Positions 16,243 to 24,422 of a DNA stretch of 64,000 nt are shown in pieces (the stretch's first letter is position 1; each line of letters starts with the position of its first letter). A program made the translations under genes and the position numbers. The notes under the pieces are model-generated. The model was not told where the DNA came from. It saw only the letters and a program-made list of their open reading frames with translations, and did no database searches. Origin of the DNA: Collinsella sp. (GTDB taxonomy: Bacteria; Actinomycetota; Coriobacteriia; Coriobacteriales; Coriobacteriaceae); contig DXZW01000048.1 of the NCBI GenBank assembly GCA_019419455.1, positions 62,001-126,000 of the forward strand, in the 5' to 3' direction.

Positions 16243-17628
16243 CTAATTCCAAGACTGTTGATGCTCTTCGTAGGTTTGCGAGAAGTACTCCTCGTCCTGT
16301 GTAATGTAGAAATACAGGTCATCGGAGTCGGTCGGCTCAAGGGTGGCCTTGAGCGCCTCGAGCGACGGAGAGCAGATGGGCGTGGGCGGCAGGCCCTCGT
16401 GCTTATAGGTGTTATACGGGCTATCGCTCTGCAGGTCGTCGGCGGTAACCTCGCCGCCGGTGACATACATCATGGTCGCATCGCTGTTGAGATAACGCAG
16501 ACCGTCGAGCTTGCCGGCAAGGCGGTTGTAAAAAACCGAGGCCACGTGCGCACGTTGATCGGCGTTGAGGCCCTCGCGCTCAACAATAGAGGCCAAGTTG
16601 ACGATGTCGTAGTCGGACATCTCCACACCGTAGCGTTCCATGATCTTCGCCTCGCAGCTGGCAAAGTCAAGCGACTTGTACTCGGTCTTAAACTGATCGA
16701 GCATGGCGCGAATCACATCATCGGCCGTCGGCGAATCGCCCAGCGAATAGGTCTTGGGGAACAAGAAGCCCTCGAGCGAATCATTGGCCGCGCCCCTAAG
16801 GAAGCTATAGTCGTCCACGTAGTTGGAGGCCTTGGCCTGGTTGAGGAAGTCTTCCTTAGAGATGCTATTGTAGGCCTGGGCCACACGGTCGGCGACTTGA
16901 TCGACCGTCAAGCCCTCGGGAATCGTCAGCGCATTGGAGCCAGCGTTGGGGCCTTCCATGAGTTGCTGAACCACCTTAGTCGCGTCCATGAGCGTGGTGA
17001 ACGAATAAGTACCAGGCTTGAGCGACATATCGGCGTTGAGCTTTTTCACCGCCGCATAGTAATCCTTGGGATTTTCGACGATATGGTTCTCAGAGAGAAT
17101 CGAGGCGATCGTATCGCCCGAAGCACCGTCAGGAATGGTCACCTTAGCCTGCTGACCAGCCGTGACATTCGAATCCTCACCGACAAAGAAGCCCTTGACG
17201 GCCGGCACGACAAAGAAAACGATCGCGACAAGCGCTAGCACGGCGACGACGACGCCGATAATCATAGGCACCGGGGAGCTTTTCTTTTGGGCACCGCGAC
17301 GAGCATGCGTGTTGTAGCTCGATCGCGTGGCCGGAGCAACGCCGTGCGAACCGCGAGCGTGATGCGAATGCGATTGGGGGGCCTGTGCTCGCTGGGTAGG
17401 TGCCTGCTGCTTAAAGCGGGTACCGCCTGCAGGCTGGGCCGTACGAGCAGTGGGCTGTCGAACCGTCCGCTGAGCAGGTTGAGCCAAACGAGAGGAGGAC
17501 TGCACCGGGCGCGCGGCAGGCTGAGCTGCGCGCTGCGTCGGCTGTGCCGGACGCTGGCCAGGCTGGGCAGGGCGCGGCACAGGCTGACGTGTACGAATCG
17601 GCTGGCGCGGATCGGAAGCGCTAGGCAT
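16243..17628 (-). CDS. mltG: Endolytic murein transglycosylase MltG
   Basis: A membrane enzyme that cuts nascent peptidoglycan strands and limits their length. The 461-residue protein has an unusually long, basic, Gln/Pro/Ala-rich cytoplasmic tail (1-120, repeated QP/AQP units), one transmembrane helix (about 123-145, PMIIGVVVAVLALVAIV), a LysM-like region and the YceG domain with the catalytic Glu in ASIVEREG. The start at 17628 follows AACGAGGAGGTCTCGC and lies inside the end of ruvX. The repetitive tail is probably disordered and could recruit division or elongation proteins; that is a guess. Confidence 0.93.
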   Translation of the reverse strand: MPSASDPRQPIRTRQPVPRPAQPGQRPAQPTQRAAQPAARPVQSSSRLAQPAQRTVRQPTARTAQPAGGTRFKQQAPTQRAQAPQSHSHHARGSHGVAPATRSSYNTHARRGAQKKSSPVPMIIGVVVAVLALVAIVFFVVPAVKGFFVGEDSNVTAGQQAKVTIPDGASGDTIASILSENHIVENPKDYYAAVKKLNADMSLKPGTYSFTTLMDATKVVQQLMEGPNAGSNALTIPEGLTVDQVADRVAQAYNSISKEDFLNQAKASNYVDDYSFLRGAANDSLEGFLFPKTYSLGDSPTADDVIRAMLDQFKTEYKSLDFASCEAKIMERYGVEMSDYDIVNLASIVEREGLNADQRAHVASVFYNRLAGKLDGLRYLNSDATMMYVTGGEVTADDLQSDSPYNTYKHEGLPPTPICSPSLEALKATLEPTDSDDLYFYITQDEEYFSQTYEEHQQSWN

Positions 17629-18049
17629 GCGAGACCTCCTCGTTTTTACGATCAAGCCACGTCTGCAAAAACAGGCTGGCGGCAATCATGTCAATCTTGC
17701 CCCTCATCTGCTTTTCGTTGAGGCCCTGCTCGCGCAGGATACGCTTGGCCTCTTGCGAGGACAGGCGCTCGTCCTCAAACTCCAACGGAAGATCGAGCTC
17801 GTCGGCAATCTTTTGCGCAACAGCGGCAACACGCTCGGCCTGGGGACCGGGCTCACCGGCCATGGTCAGGGGACGCCCACTTACCAGGATATCGGGCTCA
17901 TAGTCCTCGACCAGATAGCGGAACGTCTTGGCCATACCGGTGACCTCTGCAGCCGGGAGCACCTTGACAGGCATCGCCATCTTGCCATCACGGCTCGAGA
18001 CGGCGATGCCGATCCTGGTCTCCCCTATGTCCAGCGCAAGCGCGACCAC
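17621..18049 (-). CDS. ruvX: RuvX/YqgF RNase H-fold nuclease
   Basis: A 142-residue RNase H-fold protein of the YqgF family, with the first catalytic Asp in LALDIGETRIGIA, the Glu-bearing FEDERLSSQEA strand and the late Asp in GKIDMIAASLFL. Family members act in pre-16S rRNA maturation and have been proposed as Holliday-junction resolvases. The start codon is GTG at 18049, after CTAGGTAGTCGCT. The gene follows alaS by 17 bases and its end overlaps mltG, the usual alaS-ruvX-mltG order. Confidence 0.93.
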   Translation of the reverse strand: MVALALDIGETRIGIAVSSRDGKMAMPVKVLPAAEVTGMAKTFRYLVEDYEPDILVSGRPLTMAGEPGPQAERVAAVAQKIADELDLPLEFEDERLSSQEAKRILREQGLNEKQMRGKIDMIAASLFLQTWLDRKNEEVSHA

Positions 18050-18066
18050 AGCGACTACCTAGATTC

Positions 18067-20724
18067 TTAGGCGCCGAGCGCGGTCTTAGCGGCCGCGAGG
18101 GCATCGGCGATGCCGGCGGCATTCTTGCCACCGGCCTGGGCCATGTTGGGACGGCCGCCACCGCGACCGTCGACCAGGCCCGCGATCTGCTTGATCACGT
18201 TACCGGCGTGGAAACCGGCCTTGACGGCGTCATCGGAGCCGGCGGCGAGCAGGGCCGGGGTGCCCTTCTCGGTCACGCTGGCGACGACGCAGGCGACAGG
18301 ACCGGCGACCTTCTGGTGCACGGTATCCCAGACGTTGCGCAGGTCGGCAGCCTCAAGGCCCTGGAGCTCAGCGACGACGAGCTTGTAGCCATCGAGCTCA
18401 ACGGCGCCCTCGATGGCGCTGGAGATAGCGTCGGAGGAGCCACCGGTCAGCGCCTTCTTGAGCTTGTTGGAAGTCTCGCGCAGCTCGGCCTGCAGGTTCT
18501 CCACGCGGGCGGGAACCTCATCCACGCGGCACTTGAGCGCAGCAGCGGCGGCGTCGACGAGCGCCAGACGGTCGGCCATGTAGTCGAGAGCACCCTTAGA
18601 GGTCACGGCCTCAATACGGCGGACGTTGGAGCCCGTAGAGGACTCGGAAATGATCTTGAACAGGCCGATCTCGGCGGTGTTGGCAGCGTGCGTGCCACCG
18701 CAGAGTTCGCGGGAGAACGGCTGGTCCTCGGCGCCCACGGAGACAACGCGGACGACGTCGCCATACTTCTCACCAAACAGGGCGACAGCACCGGCGGACT
18801 TGGCCTCGTCAATGCCCATGACGCGGGTCAAGACCGGCTTGGAGGCGAAGATCTGCTGGTTGACCAGGTCCTCGACAGCCTTGAGCTGCTCGGAGGACAG
18901 GGCCTCGAAGTGCGTGAAGTCAAAGCGCAGGTGCTCAGGCGTCACCAGCGAGCCGGCCTGGGAGACATGCTCGCCCAGGACCTGCTTAAGCGCGGCGTCG
19001 AGCAGGTGCGTGGCGGTGTGGTTGCGGCGCAGGAAGCCACGGCGCTCGGCGTCAAGCGTGGCGGTCACAGCGGCACCGACAGTCAGCGTGCCATCGACAA
19101 CGTGCGCGACGTGGGCATACAGACCGTTGTGGTTCTTGGTGTCGGCAACGGTCAGAACAACGCCCTCGGCGGAAAGCTTGCCGGCATCGCCTTGCTGGCC
19201 ACCCATCTCGGCATAGAACGGGGTGCGGTCGAGAACGACCTCGACGTCCTCGCCGGCGGCAGCGGACTCGACGGACTCGCCGTTGCGCACGATGGCAACA
19301 ACCTTGGCGCCTACGATCACATCGTTGTCATAGCCGTCGAACTCGGTCGCGGCAACCTTGTCGGAAAGCTCGACCCACACGTCATTGAAGCTGCCCCAGG
19401 CATCGCCCTTAGCGTTGGCGCGAGCGCGGGCCTTCTGGTCCTCCATGCAGGCGGTGAAACCGTCCATGTCGACGTCGTGGCCAGCAGCGCCGGCAATCTC
19501 GACGGTCAGGTCGATGGGGAAACCAAAGGTGTCGTGCAGCTTAAAGGCAACGTCGCCCGGAAGGACAGCGCCGTCGGCGAGCGCGGCCAGGGCCTCGTCA
19601 AGGTAAATGCGGCCGTTGTCGAGCGTCGTTGAGAAACGCTCCTCCTCGGAGGCGACGATGCCCTTAACGAGCGCGACGTTCTTGAGCAGCTCGGGATAAG
19701 CCTCGCCCATCTGAGCGTTGACCTCGTCGATGAACTTGGTCAGGAAGGCGCCCTCGATGCCCAGCAGACGACCGTGGAACACGGCACGGCGGAGCAGGCG
19801 GCGAAGGACGTACTCGCGACCCTCGTTGCCGGGCAGGATGCCGTCGGAGATCATAAAGTCGACGGCACGGGAGTGGTCGGCGATGATGCGCAGGGAGCGG
19901 CTAGCACCGGAGTAATCGTCGGCGTCATAGGTCTTGCCGCTGATCTTCTCGCCCAGCTTGATGAGGTGCTGCATCAGATCGCCGTCGTAGTTAGCGGTCT
20001 TGTGCTGCATGATGGCGGCCATGCGCTCCAGACCCATGCCCGTATCGAGGTTGCGGTGCGGCAGCTCCGGCATGGAGCCATCCTCCTGGCGGTCGTACTG
20101 GGTAAAGACGAGATTCCAGAACTCCAGGAAGCGGTCGCAGTCGCAGCCGGGCTTGCAGTCGGGGCTGCCGCAGCCGACCTCCTCGCCCATGTCAAAGTAG
20201 ATCTCGGAGCACGGACCGCAGGGGCCGGTGGGGCCAGCGGCCCAGAAGTTGTCGTCCTCGCCCAGGCGGGAGATGTGATCCTCGGCAACGCCCAGGGAGC
20301 GCCACACGTCATGGGTCTCGTCGTCCTCGGTAAAGACGGTGAAGTACAGGCGATCGAGCGGCAGCTTGAATTCCTTGGTAATGAGCTCAAAGGCCCAAGC
20401 GCAGGCCTGCTGCTTGGAGACGCCGCCAAAGGAGAAGTCGCCGAGCATCTCGAAGAAGGACAGGTGACGGCCGTCTTCGCCGATGCAATCGATGTCGTTG
20501 GTGCGGACGCACTTCTGGCAGGAGATCGCGCCGATCTCCTTCATGGTCTTCTTGCCCTGGTAGTACTCCTTAAACTGGTTCATACCGGCGTTGGCAAGCA
20601 GCAGCGAAGGGTCGTCGGGGACGAGGGACGAAGAAGGATAGAGCTTAAGACCGCGCTCCTCAAAGAAGTTGAGGAACTTAGAGCGGATCTCGGCCGTAGT
20701 CATTGACGGGTAGTCAGCACTCAT
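18067..20724 (-). CDS. alaS: Alanyl-tRNA synthetase
   Basis: Class II synthetase charging tRNA-Ala, 885 residues. The aminoacylation domain begins TTAEIRSKFLNFFEERG. The editing domain carries the HxxxH of HTATHLLDAAL and the CGGTHAANT zinc/editing motif. The C-terminal domain ends in a GRGGGRPNMAQAGG segment. I chose ATG 20724 because GAGGAGATTCCCTCT precedes it. ATG 20703 (MTTAEIRS) is the alternative. A promoter and a terminator hairpin lie directly upstream; no T-box sequence is present. Confidence 0.96.
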   Translation of the reverse strand: MSADYPSMTTAEIRSKFLNFFEERGLKLYPSSSLVPDDPSLLLANAGMNQFKEYYQGKKTMKEIGAISCQKCVRTNDIDCIGEDGRHLSFFEMLGDFSFGGVSKQQACAWAFELITKEFKLPLDRLYFTVFTEDDETHDVWRSLGVAEDHISRLGEDDNFWAAGPTGPCGPCSEIYFDMGEEVGCGSPDCKPGCDCDRFLEFWNLVFTQYDRQEDGSMPELPHRNLDTGMGLERMAAIMQHKTANYDGDLMQHLIKLGEKISGKTYDADDYSGASRSLRIIADHSRAVDFMISDGILPGNEGREYVLRRLLRRAVFHGRLLGIEGAFLTKFIDEVNAQMGEAYPELLKNVALVKGIVASEEERFSTTLDNGRIYLDEALAALADGAVLPGDVAFKLHDTFGFPIDLTVEIAGAAGHDVDMDGFTACMEDQKARARANAKGDAWGSFNDVWVELSDKVAATEFDGYDNDVIVGAKVVAIVRNGESVESAAAGEDVEVVLDRTPFYAEMGGQQGDAGKLSAEGVVLTVADTKNHNGLYAHVAHVVDGTLTVGAAVTATLDAERRGFLRRNHTATHLLDAALKQVLGEHVSQAGSLVTPEHLRFDFTHFEALSSEQLKAVEDLVNQQIFASKPVLTRVMGIDEAKSAGAVALFGEKYGDVVRVVSVGAEDQPFSRELCGGTHAANTAEIGLFKIISESSTGSNVRRIEAVTSKGALDYMADRLALVDAAAAALKCRVDEVPARVENLQAELRETSNKLKKALTGGSSDAISSAIEGAVELDGYKLVVAELQGLEAADLRNVWDTVHQKVAGPVACVVASVTEKGTPALLAAGSDDAVKAGFHAGNVIKQIAGLVDGRGGGRPNMAQAGGKNAAGIADALAAAKTALGA

Positions 20725-20770
20725 AGAGGGAATCTCCTCGGTTTCACATCGAAACAGTTCAGACGTAACG

Positions 20771-20798
20771 ATATTACCATCCCACCGTGCCTGTGCAA
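20771..20798 (-). promoter_or_regulatory. alaS promoter
   Basis: Minus strand reads TTGCAC, a 16-base spacer, then TATAAT-like TAATAT. The -10 lies about 50 bases before the alaS start. This is the best sigma-70-type promoter visible in the window. Confidence 0.65.
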
Positions 20799-20825
20799 AA
20801 AAGAGGGCCGCCAAACAGCGACCCT
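20797..20825 (-). terminator. Hairpin and T-run immediately upstream of the alaS promoter
   Basis: Minus-strand AGGGTCGC pairs with GCGGCCCT (one G-U) around a 6-base loop, followed by CTTTTTT. The T-run abuts the alaS -35, so the structure insulates alaS from transcription arriving from the AI-2E exporter gene. Confidence 0.7.
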
Positions 20826-20918
20826 ACAGCGAAAGTGCACGTTATTTAGTACTGTGCGATCCTTTGAAAAAGGGCTGCTGTAGAATTACATATAAGAGTC
20901 ACCCGGAAGGAGCGATCG

Positions 20919-21158
20919 ATGAAAAGCAAACGATTTTTCCTCAATGCACTTCTGTTAGCGGCACTTTTAACGCTTTTGGCTTTCACCTGCTGGTACGCAA
21001 ACCAACCAGCATTTGGCTACGTGTTGTATGCAGTAATGTCCGGCGATAAGGCTTATTACACTCTACGTGCAATTGACATTCTCTTTTTCTATGTTGCCGG
21101 CCCCTTATCAATCGCTCTGCTCGCGTTTCTTGTCATTTACAACTTCAAGAAACGTTAA
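20919..21158 (+). CDS. Small two-helix membrane protein, unknown
   Basis: I do not recognise this 79-residue protein. It has a basic start (MKSKRFF), a hydrophobic helix (about 7-24, NALLLAALLTLLAFTCW), a 25-residue polar loop with several Tyr, a second helix (about 52-74) and a basic end (NFKKR), as expected for a small inner-membrane protein with both ends inside. It has a very good ribosome site (GGAAGGAGCGATCG). It is the only plus-strand gene among minus-strand housekeeping genes and has lower GC than its neighbours, hinting at acquisition or fast evolution. Confidence 0.7.
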   Translation: MKSKRFFLNALLLAALLTLLAFTCWYANQPAFGYVLYAVMSGDKAYYTLRAIDILFFYVAGPLSIALLAFLVIYNFKKR

Positions 21159-21164
21159 TAGGAC

Positions 21165-22577
21165 CTATTTAGAATCCGAGTCGTCCATGGAGCCGTCGAT
21201 GCCGGTTTTGGTATCGTCGTCCGTGTTGGAGTCATCGTCCTTGGCAAAGGGGTTCTTGAAGAAGCCCGTGGCATCGGGCTGCAGGCCAGAGAGCTTAATC
21301 CAGGGATTATCAAGCTCGGGCTTGGGCATGGCCTTGGCCTCGGGCGCAGTCTCGTTGCCGATGAGCTCGGACTCGTAAATGAAGGTGTCATCGCCGAGCG
21401 CATCGTAGGCGGCGACCGGGTTGCCATCGGCATCGCGGTACGGCGTGCCCTTAAACACGGCGCCGCCATAAGCCACAAGCTGGCGGCCGGTCTCATTCTC
21501 GAAGTAGTACACGAAGATACCCTTGAGGGCCGCACACAGCGGGATGGCAATAATCATGCCGATGGGGCCCATAAGTGCCGAGCCAATAACGAGCGCCGTG
21601 AGGCTCATGATGGGATGCACCTGAACCGAGCTCTGCATGACCTTGGGCGAAATCACGTTATCGGTAACGTTTTGCGCGACCATCGTCACGACGAGCGTCC
21701 ACAACGCCAACATGGGGCTGAACATGAAACCGAGCACCGTGGCGATTGCTGCGCTCACCCAGGGACCGACGACCGGAACCAAATGCATGATGCCGGTAAA
21801 GATAGCCATGAGCGCCGCATACGGATGGCCGATGATAATAAAACCGATAAAAGCGAGGAAACCACCGCAGATGGACGTCACGACCATACCGCGCATGTAG
21901 CCGCCGACAGAGCGAGAAAGGATGGCGACCATAAAGCGGTACGAGGTCTCCTTCTCCTGACCGATGATGGTGCAAATCTCGTGGTGCATGCGAGGGTAGT
22001 CGCAGGCCATCCAGTACGCAAGCACCAGACCAAGGAAGAGCACGAACAACTGCGAGGCCGTATTGGTGATGAGCGGGAACACACCGCGGCCAAGCTCGGC
22101 AGCGATCTGAGACACGTACTTCGATGCCACGGTAACAAGCGACGAAAGATTATCGTCCAGATACTCCTTGAGCGGCGTGTTGTTAAGCGTCTTGGCATGC
22201 GAGATCATCTCGTTGAGGTCGCCACCCGCAACACGAAGCTGCTCAGGCAGGCGGCTCAGGACTTCCATGATCTGACCAAAGAGAATCGGCGACAAGATAC
22301 AAACGACACCGACGAGCACGGCAACAACAACAATTAGCGCGATAAGCGAACCGATGCCGCGATTCACGCCATGGTGCTCGAGCCAGTTGGTGATCGGGGA
22401 CATCACAAAAGCAATGATGGAGCCGACGGCAAGAAACTCAATAACCGGTGCCAGGATGCCCATAAGGTTAAAGATGACAGCGGCGATGACAATGCAGCCG
22501 ACAACAGCCCAAATGCGAAGCGTCAGAATGCGGGTGTCGCGCAGCACGCGATCGATTTGTTGGGGGTGCTCACTCAT
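21165..22577 (-). CDS. AI-2E family transporter
   Basis: A 470-residue polytopic membrane protein of the AI-2E/PerM exporter family: about eight hydrophobic segments, a large periplasmic-type helical region (about 100-170) and the conserved GIMHLVPVVGPWVSA and VQVHPIMSLTALVIG motifs. Substrates of the family vary and the autoinducer role is not general. The acidic C-terminal 100 residues (many Asp) are extra. The start ATG overlaps the stop of the sigma-factor gene (ATGA), tying its expression to the stress module. Confidence 0.9.
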   Translation of the reverse strand: MSEHPQQIDRVLRDTRILTLRIWAVVGCIVIAAVIFNLMGILAPVIEFLAVGSIIAFVMSPITNWLEHHGVNRGIGSLIALIVVVAVLVGVVCILSPILFGQIMEVLSRLPEQLRVAGGDLNEMISHAKTLNNTPLKEYLDDNLSSLVTVASKYVSQIAAELGRGVFPLITNTASQLFVLFLGLVLAYWMACDYPRMHHEICTIIGQEKETSYRFMVAILSRSVGGYMRGMVVTSICGGFLAFIGFIIIGHPYAALMAIFTGIMHLVPVVGPWVSAAIATVLGFMFSPMLALWTLVVTMVAQNVTDNVISPKVMQSSVQVHPIMSLTALVIGSALMGPIGMIIAIPLCAALKGIFVYYFENETGRQLVAYGGAVFKGTPYRDADGNPVAAYDALGDDTFIYESELIGNETAPEAKAMPKPELDNPWIKLSGLQPDATGFFKNPFAKDDDSNTDDDTKTGIDGSMDDSDSK

Positions 22578-23365
22578 GAACGAATCATCACTCCGTCGGG
22601 GTCGATCTTGTCCTGAATCTTCTTAAGCGTGCGGCGCAGCAGGCGCGAGACCTGCACCTGCGAGATGCCAAGCTTCTTGGCAATCTCGATCTGGGTCATG
22701 CCCTTAACGAAGCGCAGCTCGATAACCTCGCGCTCGCGCGGCGAGAAATCGCGGATGGCTTCCTCGATTACCAGGCGGTCATCGGTAAAGTCGAGCTCGT
22801 TGTCGTCGTCGGCATAGCGATCGAGAATCGAAGGCGCATCATCGGAATCGGACGCACCGGGGGCCTCGATGGGCACCGAGGTGTAGGCCGAGGACGACTC
22901 CATGGCTTCGAGCACCTCGTCGACGGTCACGTCCAGGTATTCGGCGATTTCCTCAACCTTGGGCGAACGCTGCAGCTCGTTGGTGAGCTTATCGGTAGCC
23001 TGGTTGACCTTGGCCGAGAGCTCCTGCAAACGACGGGGCACGCGCACGCTCCAGCCCTTGTCGCGGAAGTGGCGCTTAATCTCGCCCAAGATGGTGGGCG
23101 TGGCAAACGTCGTGAACTCGAGTCCGCGCTCAGGATCAAAGCGATCGATAGCCTTGAGCAAGCCCAAGTACCCGACCTGCAAAAGGTCATCGAGCGGCTC
23201 GCCGCGGTTCTTAAATTTGTTGGCAAGAAACCTTACCAGGTTCATATGGGACATGACGAGCTGCTCGCGAGCATCCGGATCGCCGGTCTCCTTATAACGA
23301 CGAAACAGCTCGCGGGTTTTCTCCTTGTCCCAAGCGGTCTTGCCGCTCCGGGAACGTTCGGTCAT
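22574..23365 (-). CDS. SigB/SigF-type RNA polymerase sigma factor
   Basis: A 263-residue group 3 sigma factor with regions 2 (LLQVGYLGLLKAIDRFDPERG), 3 (VRVPRRLQELSAKVN) and 4 (SPREREVIELRFVKGMTQIEIAKKLGISQVQVSRLL), closest to general-stress SigB/SigF. There is an acidic insertion between regions 3 and 4 (about 170-200). It is encoded directly after an RsbW-like protein, the usual partner that would hold it inactive, and before a membrane exporter. The start follows AAGGCGGATATCTAAT. No anti-anti-sigma (RsbV) gene is adjacent. Confidence 0.92.
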   Translation of the reverse strand: MTERSRSGKTAWDKEKTRELFRRYKETGDPDAREQLVMSHMNLVRFLANKFKNRGEPLDDLLQVGYLGLLKAIDRFDPERGLEFTTFATPTILGEIKRHFRDKGWSVRVPRRLQELSAKVNQATDKLTNELQRSPKVEEIAEYLDVTVDEVLEAMESSSAYTSVPIEAPGASDSDDAPSILDRYADDDNELDFTDDRLVIEEAIRDFSPREREVIELRFVKGMTQIEIAKKLGISQVQVSRLLRRTLKKIQDKIDPDGVMIRS

Positions 23366-23366
23366 A

Positions 23367-23744
23367 TTAGATATCCGCCTTGAGGTCGAGGGAAAGCGTT
23401 AGGGGCGCCGCAGTCTTTTCGTAGGAATCGCACACGCTTGCAAGAATGAGCTCGGCATACACAGCAGCCTGGTCATCCTCGTCGACGGTGGCCTGTTCCC
23501 CAAAGGTAAAGGTCATGCCGACGTGAGATTCGTCCACATCGAAATTGATCGTGATGTCGTCGCAGTCGACCGCGGTGCACCCAAAGATGAAGGCTTCCTC
23601 GGCAGCCATGCGGATATCCTCGATGCGATCGACGGACATAGAGCACAGGGCGCCGACGTTGGCGGCCGTCATGCGCACCAAGCGCGCGAGACGAGGATCA
23701 CCGGCAACGCTCAGCGTGATGGGGCAGGTTGCTTCACTACTCAT
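23367..23744 (-). CDS. RsbW-like anti-sigma protein, degenerate ATP site
   Basis: A 125-residue GHKL-fold protein upstream of the SigB/F-type sigma gene, so by position its anti-sigma partner. The helix that normally carries the N-box reads RMAAEEAFIFG (46-55): the Glu is kept, but the Asn that binds magnesium-ATP is Phe54. No DxGxG box can be found in the rest of the protein. It may bind the sigma factor without being a kinase. The start at 23744 follows GAGGAGTCCTTCG and overlaps the DUF948 gene by 8 bases. Confidence 0.75.
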   Translation of the reverse strand: MSSEATCPITLSVAGDPRLARLVRMTAANVGALCSMSVDRIEDIRMAAEEAFIFGCTAVDCDDITINFDVDESHVGMTFTFGEQATVDEDDQAAVYAELILASVCDSYEKTAAPLTLSLDLKADI

Positions 23745-24327
23745 CGAAGGACTCCTCGGAGGTCTCGGCAGGCGTATAGGTGTAATACTGAGCAGGCTTG
23801 GCTGCGGGCTCCTGAACATCATCGTCGTCAGCAGCGGCCTCGTCCCCGGCTTCGCCAATTAGGACGCGCTCAGTCGGCTGCTCGGCTTCGGCGGCAGCGG
23901 AAAGTTTGCGCTCGGCGTCGGCTGCGGGGGCTTTCACCTTATTAAAGAGCTTCTGAACGGCACCAGCCGCAGAATCAGTCACGCTCGATACGGCATTACT
24001 GGCCTCGGCCATGCTGCCCGTAACCTCGGAAATGTCGCGAACGACCGCCTCAACCTCAACGAGGTTAGACGTCAGGGCGTCAACGGCAGTCTTGCTCGAC
24101 TTGAGGAGCGGCTCCATCTGGGCAAGTGCCGGCGTAAGCTCGTCAACGGCGCCATCGAGCTTTGCCACCACGGGCTGTGCCTCGGCGAGCGTATTATTGA
24201 GGTCGCTCACCGTCTTGTCGAGCGAGTCGACGACGGTGCGGGTCTTGCGCAGCGTGAGCGCGAGCTCGACAACAGCCCACACGCCGGCAACGGCGAGCAC
24301 CAGCAGGGCGATTTGAATGGGACTCAT
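23737..24327 (-). CDS. DUF948 membrane-anchored protein
   Basis: A 196-residue protein with one N-terminal transmembrane helix (about 4-22), a coiled-coil/amphipathic stretch (25-130) with regularly spaced Leu and Val typical of DUF948, and an acidic, Ala/Glu-rich tail. DUF948 proteins have been called general stress proteins, but their function is unknown. It is the first gene of the minus-strand unit with the RsbW-like protein, the sigma factor and the AI-2E family exporter, and overlaps the next gene, so it may take part in the stress response at the membrane. Confidence 0.85.
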   Translation of the reverse strand: MSPIQIALLVLAVAGVWAVVELALTLRKTRTVVDSLDKTVSDLNNTLAEAQPVVAKLDGAVDELTPALAQMEPLLKSSKTAVDALTSNLVEVEAVVRDISEVTGSMAEASNAVSSVTDSAAGAVQKLFNKVKAPAADAERKLSAAAEAEQPTERVLIGEAGDEAAADDDDVQEPAAKPAQYYTYTPAETSEESFDE

Positions 24328-24422
24328 ACAAGCCTCCCGAAGGAATCGAAATACAGACGTTTTTCATGGTACCCCAAAGAAGGGCAAAGATACCCAAAGG
24401 GAATGTGCGAGGCGCCAATGGC

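Noticed and set aside
20725..20918. Possible T-box leader for alaS
   Set aside because: GGTGGGATGG appears on the minus strand, but there is no ACCGCG-like continuation, specifier loop or terminator downstream of the promoter.
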